This document shows positions 6,133-8,126 of a stretch of DNA of 8,126 nt, in pieces. Source of the DNA: Chloroflexota bacterium. GTDB taxonomy: Bacteria > Chloroflexota > Anaerolineae > Anaerolineales > VGOW01. The stretch spans positions 1-8,126 of the forward strand of contig JACRLA010000176.1 in the NCBI GenBank assembly GCA_016215145.1. The letters are read 5' to 3'. Both the position numbers and the translations under genes were made by a program. Under the pieces are notes generated by a model. It searched no databases. It worked only from the letters and a program-made list of their open reading frames with translations, and had not been told where the DNA came from. How positions within the stretch are numbered: the stretch's first letter is position 1; each line of letters starts with the position of its first letter.

Positions 6133-6223
6133 ATCACGCATCACGCATCACACACGCATCACGCATCACATATCACGCATCACGCATCACGGTCACGCAT
6201 CACGTATCACGCATCACGTATCA
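6133..6223 (+). repeat. Heptamer array A3 (ATCACGC orientation, about 13 units)
   Basis: Mostly ATCACGC units with variants ATCACGT, ATCACAC, ATCACAT and ATCACGG, and two shortened units at 6154-6157 (4 nt) and 6193-6198 (6 nt) that shift the phase. It is preceded by two copies of ATTCACTT (about 6117-6132). It fills nearly all the space between the four-helix-bundle gene and the MoxR leader. Confidence 0.9.
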
Positions 6224-6249
6224 GATTGACACATCTCAAAGGAATCTCA

Positions 6250-7209
6250 ATGTCCTCCGTCCAAAACCTCTCTGAAAAAATAATTTCTAACATCGAACGC
6301 GTCATCATTGGCAAACGCAGCACGGTTGAATCAGTCGTCGTCGGTTTGTTGTGCGACGGACATTTGCTTATTGAAGACATGCCCGGCGTGGGCAAGACGA
6401 TGCTGGCGCGCAGTTTAGCGAAATCGTTAGGCTGTTCGTTCAGCCGCGTGCAGTTCACGCCCGATATGCTGCCCAGTGACGTGACCGGCGTTTCGATTTT
6501 CGATCAGGTCTCGCGCCAATTTGAATATCGCTCAGGTCCTCTCATGGCGCAGATCGTCCTCGCCGATGAGATCAATCGCGCCACACCCAAGACTCAATCG
6601 GCGTTGCTTGAAGCGATGGATGAAAAACAGATCACCGTAGACGGCGTGGCGCACATTTTACCGAAACCCTTTATGGTGTTAGCGACTCAAAACCCGATTG
6701 AATACGAAGGCACGTTCCCTCTGCCCGAAGCGCAGTTAGATCGATTTTTTATGCGTGTGCGCTTGGGCTACCCCAGCGTTGACGATGAAATGAAAATCAT
6801 GGAGAGCCAACAATTTCAACATCCATTGACTCAACTTGACTCTGTTGCAACGGCGGACGAACTTTTGCAAGCGCAAGAGGCAGTGAAAGCCATTTACGTC
6901 TCGCCCGCCGTCAAGCGTTACATCGTGGACATCACTCACCAAACGCGCAGCTACCCCGATGTATATTTGGGTGCAAGCCCACGCGGCAGTTTAGCCTTGC
7001 AGCGAGCCGGTCAAGCCGCCGCCGCCATGCACGGACGCGATTACGTTCTGCCCGATGATATTAAAGCGTTAGCCTCCTCCACATTGAGTCACCGCGTCAT
7101 CCTCGCCCCCGCCGCGCGCCTCAAGAACCTCACCGCCGAAAAAGTGCTGCAAGAGATTTTGATGAAGACGGCGGTGCCGCCGAGTCGAGAGGCGGTGCGT
7201 AATACATGA
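6250..7209 (+). CDS. MoxR-family AAA+ ATPase
   Basis: A 319-residue cytosolic ATPase. The nucleotide-binding motifs are Walker A 'DMPGVGKT' (43-50), Walker B 'IVLADEINRA' (102-111) followed by 'TPKTQSALLEAMDE', sensor 1 'LATQNP' (144-149) with 'EGTFPLPEAQLDRF' (153-166), and sensor 2 'GASPRGS' (241-247). Both order and length are typical of MoxR proteins, chaperone-like ATPases that usually work with a DUF58 protein and VWA-domain proteins in envelope or cofactor assembly. The ATG at 6250 has AAAGGA (6238-6243) 6 nt upstream. An in-frame TTG at 6226 is rejected because it lies upstream of that site. The last residues V-R-N-T and the stop are encoded by a heptamer array. The DUF58 partner begins 468 nt downstream. 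Confidence 0.95.
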   Translation: MSSVQNLSEKIISNIERVIIGKRSTVESVVVGLLCDGHLLIEDMPGVGKTMLARSLAKSLGCSFSRVQFTPDMLPSDVTGVSIFDQVSRQFEYRSGPLMAQIVLADEINRATPKTQSALLEAMDEKQITVDGVAHILPKPFMVLATQNPIEYEGTFPLPEAQLDRFFMRVRLGYPSVDDEMKIMESQQFQHPLTQLDSVATADELLQAQEAVKAIYVSPAVKRYIVDITHQTRSYPDVYLGASPRGSLALQRAGQAAAAMHGRDYVLPDDIKALASSTLSHRVILAPAARLKNLTAEKVLQEILMKTAVPPSREAVRNT

Positions 7210-7224
7210 TACGTGATGGGTGAT
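7197..7224 (-). repeat. Heptamer array A4 (GCGTGAT orientation, 4 units)
   Basis: Units are GCGTAAT (7197-7203), ACATGAT (7204-7210), ACGTGAT (7211-7217) and GGGTGAT (7218-7224), then a T run. The TGA stop of the MoxR gene (7207-7209) lies in the second unit. Confidence 0.65.
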
Positions 7225-7387
7225 TTTTTGTCGGGAATAGTTTTATGCACATGAGAGATTGTCGGAAACAGTTCTCTGCAATTTTGGAATGTTGTGAGGG
7301 GCGATTTTCTAATCCGATGTTTAGCATTTTTCTGATCCCGATCATTACTCTGCATGGAAGCGCAGGAGTCGCGCACGCGATAAAAGC
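7225..7387. other. Gene-free stretch after moxR
   Basis: No convincing gene, promoter or RNA is visible here. It begins with a T run and holds an imperfect 13-bp direct repeat, TTGTCGGGAATAG (7228-7240) and TTGTCGGAAACAG (7259-7271). A small frame opening at 7245 runs into the MITE and is judged spurious. It could be the remains of a decayed element or a displaced leader of the DUF58 gene. Confidence 0.4.
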
Positions 7388-7395
7388 GAAGGATC

Positions 7396-7507
7396 GTAAC
7401 TGCTCAACGTCATTGCGAGGAGCGTTCTTCGCAACGAAGCAATCTCATAATGCGACCGAGATTGCTTCGCAAAGTGCGCTCGCAATGACGGGTGGCTGAG
7501 TAGTTAC
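7396..7507. mobile_element. MITE-like element, IS66-type ends, 8-bp target duplication
   Basis: The 112-bp element starts with GTAACTGCTCA and ends with TGAGTAGTTAC, terminal inverted repeats with 10 of 11 matches. A perfect 8-bp duplication, GAAGGATC, flanks it (7388-7395 and 7508-7515). Inside are nested stems: CGTCATTGCGAG (7408-7419) with CTCGCAATGACG (7479-7490), and CGAAGCAATCTC (7435-7446) with GAGATTGCTTCG (7458-7469). The whole element can fold into one long hairpin. It encodes no transposase. IS66-family elements are known for ends beginning GTAA and 8-bp duplications, so an IS66-type transposase is the likely mobiliser; this is an inference. The internal CGTCATTGCGAG palindrome resembles repeats widespread in bacteria. 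Confidence 0.82.
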
Positions 7508-7526
7508 GAAGGATCAGCATACTGTT

Positions 7527-7540
7527 CGTTAGCGGATTAG
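7527..7540 (+). repeat. CGTTAGCnGATTAG core, third copy
   Basis: CGTTAGCGGATTAG matches the core of the 36-bp repeat at 1306-1319 at 13 of 14 positions; copy 1 at 1231 is slightly more diverged. It lies 12 nt after the MITE target duplication. The flanking TCATTCC...GGAATGA arms are not kept, so this may be a partial copy or chance. Confidence 0.35.
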
Positions 7541-7591
7541 ATCGCCAAAATTAAAACTGCCCTCTCCACTTCGCAGAACATCTCTCTAAAT

Positions 7592-7675
7592 TTACGCAAC
7601 ACGCATCACTCGTCACGCATCACGTATCACTCGTCACGCATCACGCATCACGTATCACGCATCACTCGTCACTCA
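7592..7675 (+). repeat. Heptamer array A5 (12 uninterrupted units)
   Basis: Read from 7592 the units are TTACGCA, ACACGCA, then ten units of TCACGCA, TCACGTA, TCACTCG or TCACTCA, all exactly 7 nt. A partial unit TC leads directly into the ATG of the DUF58 gene at 7678. TCACTCG alternates with TCACGCA, suggesting higher-order duplication of unit pairs. Confidence 0.92.
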
Positions 7676-7677
7676 TC

Positions 7678-8126
7678 ATGTTCCTCAAACTCACCCGCTC
7701 CCCGATCACGCTTAACTCCCGCCTCCTCCTCTTCACTCTCGCTTTGCTCCTCGCGCTGCAGATCATCGCGCCGTATCGCGGCTGGTTGGTGCTGCTCATC
7801 GGCTTGGGCGGGATGTGGCTAATCAGCACGCTGTGGGCGATCTCGCTGGCGCGCGGCTTAATGCTCACGCGCGGCATGAGGCTCGGTTGGGCGCAAGTCG
7901 GCGATTGGATGCAGGAACGATTCACACTCGACCAAAAAAGTTTCTTCCCCGCGCTGTGGGTCGAAGTGATCGATCACTCCAACATGCCCGACTACAACGC
8001 CAGCCGCGTCATCGGCGTGGGCGGATTCGAATCGCGCCAGTGGTACACCGACGCCATCTGCGGACATCGCGGCGTGTTTACACTCGGACCCGTCACGCTT
8101 CGCACCGGCGATCCCTTCGGGATTTA
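7678..8126 (+). CDS. DUF58 family membrane protein, N-terminal part
   Basis: The frame runs off the right edge with 149 codons visible. Two hydrophobic segments lie at about residues 16-31 and 35-56, followed by a beta-rich region ending in 'GHRGVFTLGPVTLRTGDPFG' (129-148), the family's hallmark. DUF58 proteins are membrane-anchored, have a VWA-like C-terminal part (off the window here), and are nearly always coded next to a MoxR ATPase, as is the case here. The ATG at 7678 gives both membrane segments; the next in-frame ATG (residue 46) would cut the second. No Shine-Dalgarno is present: the heptamer array abuts the start codon. The gene has no obvious promoter of its own in the 468-bp gap. 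Confidence 0.9.
   Translation, partial: MFLKLTRSPITLNSRLLLFTLALLLALQIIAPYRGWLVLLIGLGGMWLISTLWAISLARGLMLTRGMRLGWAQVGDWMQERFTLDQKSFFPALWVEVIDHSNMPDYNASRVIGVGGFESRQWYTDAICGHRGVFTLGPVTLRTGDPFGI

Noticed and set aside
6226..6231. TTGACA as a -35 box for moxR
   Set aside because: A -10 box at normal spacing would fall on the start codon at 6250, and no TATAAT-like sequence is there.
7245..7499. Small + strand reading frame of 84 codons between moxR and DUF58
   Set aside because: Its second half is a translation of the MITE palindrome (LRGAFFATKQSH-type peptide), it has no ribosome site, and it shows no family resemblance.
6133..7675. Possible CRISPR array
   Set aside because: The repeats are 7-bp tandem units with no spacers, and no cas genes are visible.

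Overview
The window looks like a bacterial chromosome segment from a GC-moderate, probably Chloroflexota (Anaerolineae-like) organism. That placement is an inference. It rests on the style of the ABC-transport lipoproteins, the mix of Shine-Dalgarno-led genes and genes without any, and intergenic DNA crowded with heptamer arrays and palindromic repeats. No rRNA, tRNA, CRISPR array or full-length insertion sequence is visible.

Layout, all genes on the + strand: (1) 1-606, the 3' part of a HEAT-repeat / DNA-alkylation-repair-like protein; (2) 669-1274, a YfcE/MJ0936-type calcineurin-like phosphodiesterase, with hairpins at both ends; (3) 1476-4674, a UgpA-UgpE-UgpB-type glycerol-3-phosphate/glycerophosphodiester ABC importer (two permeases and a binding lipoprotein, no ATPase gene), starting from a clear sigma70-type promoter at 1414-1443; (4) 4813-5520, a lipoprotein glycerophosphodiester phosphodiesterase that seems to lack an internal block of its TIM barrel; (5) 5575-6093, a four-helix-bundle (S23/IVS-like) protein flanked by inverted heptamer arrays; (6) 6250-7209, a MoxR-type AAA+ ATPase; (7) 7678 to the right edge, the N-terminal part of a DUF58 membrane protein, the usual partner of MoxR.

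How the genes work together: the phosphodiesterase lipoprotein could cut glycerophosphodiesters outside the membrane, and the UgpB-like lipoprotein and two permeases would import glycerol-3-phosphate or the intact diester. The ATPase must come from another locus. MoxR and DUF58 form a standard pair thought to act in envelope or metal-centre assembly, but here they are separated by 468 bp.

The most unusual content is intergenic. A 7-bp repeat family (consensus ATCACGC / GCGTGAT) occurs at five sites, in both orientations, with up to 12 uninterrupted units. It runs into the stop codons of two genes and up to the start codon of another. A 112-bp MITE-like element (7396-7507) has GTAACT...AGTTAC ends and a perfect 8-bp target duplication (GAAGGATC), which fits mobilisation by an IS66-type transposase. 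A 36-bp repeat occurs both inside the end of the phosphodiesterase gene and just after it. I did not find a clear new multi-gene system. The best candidates for novelty are the heptamer family, the cassette-like four-helix-bundle gene and the MITE.
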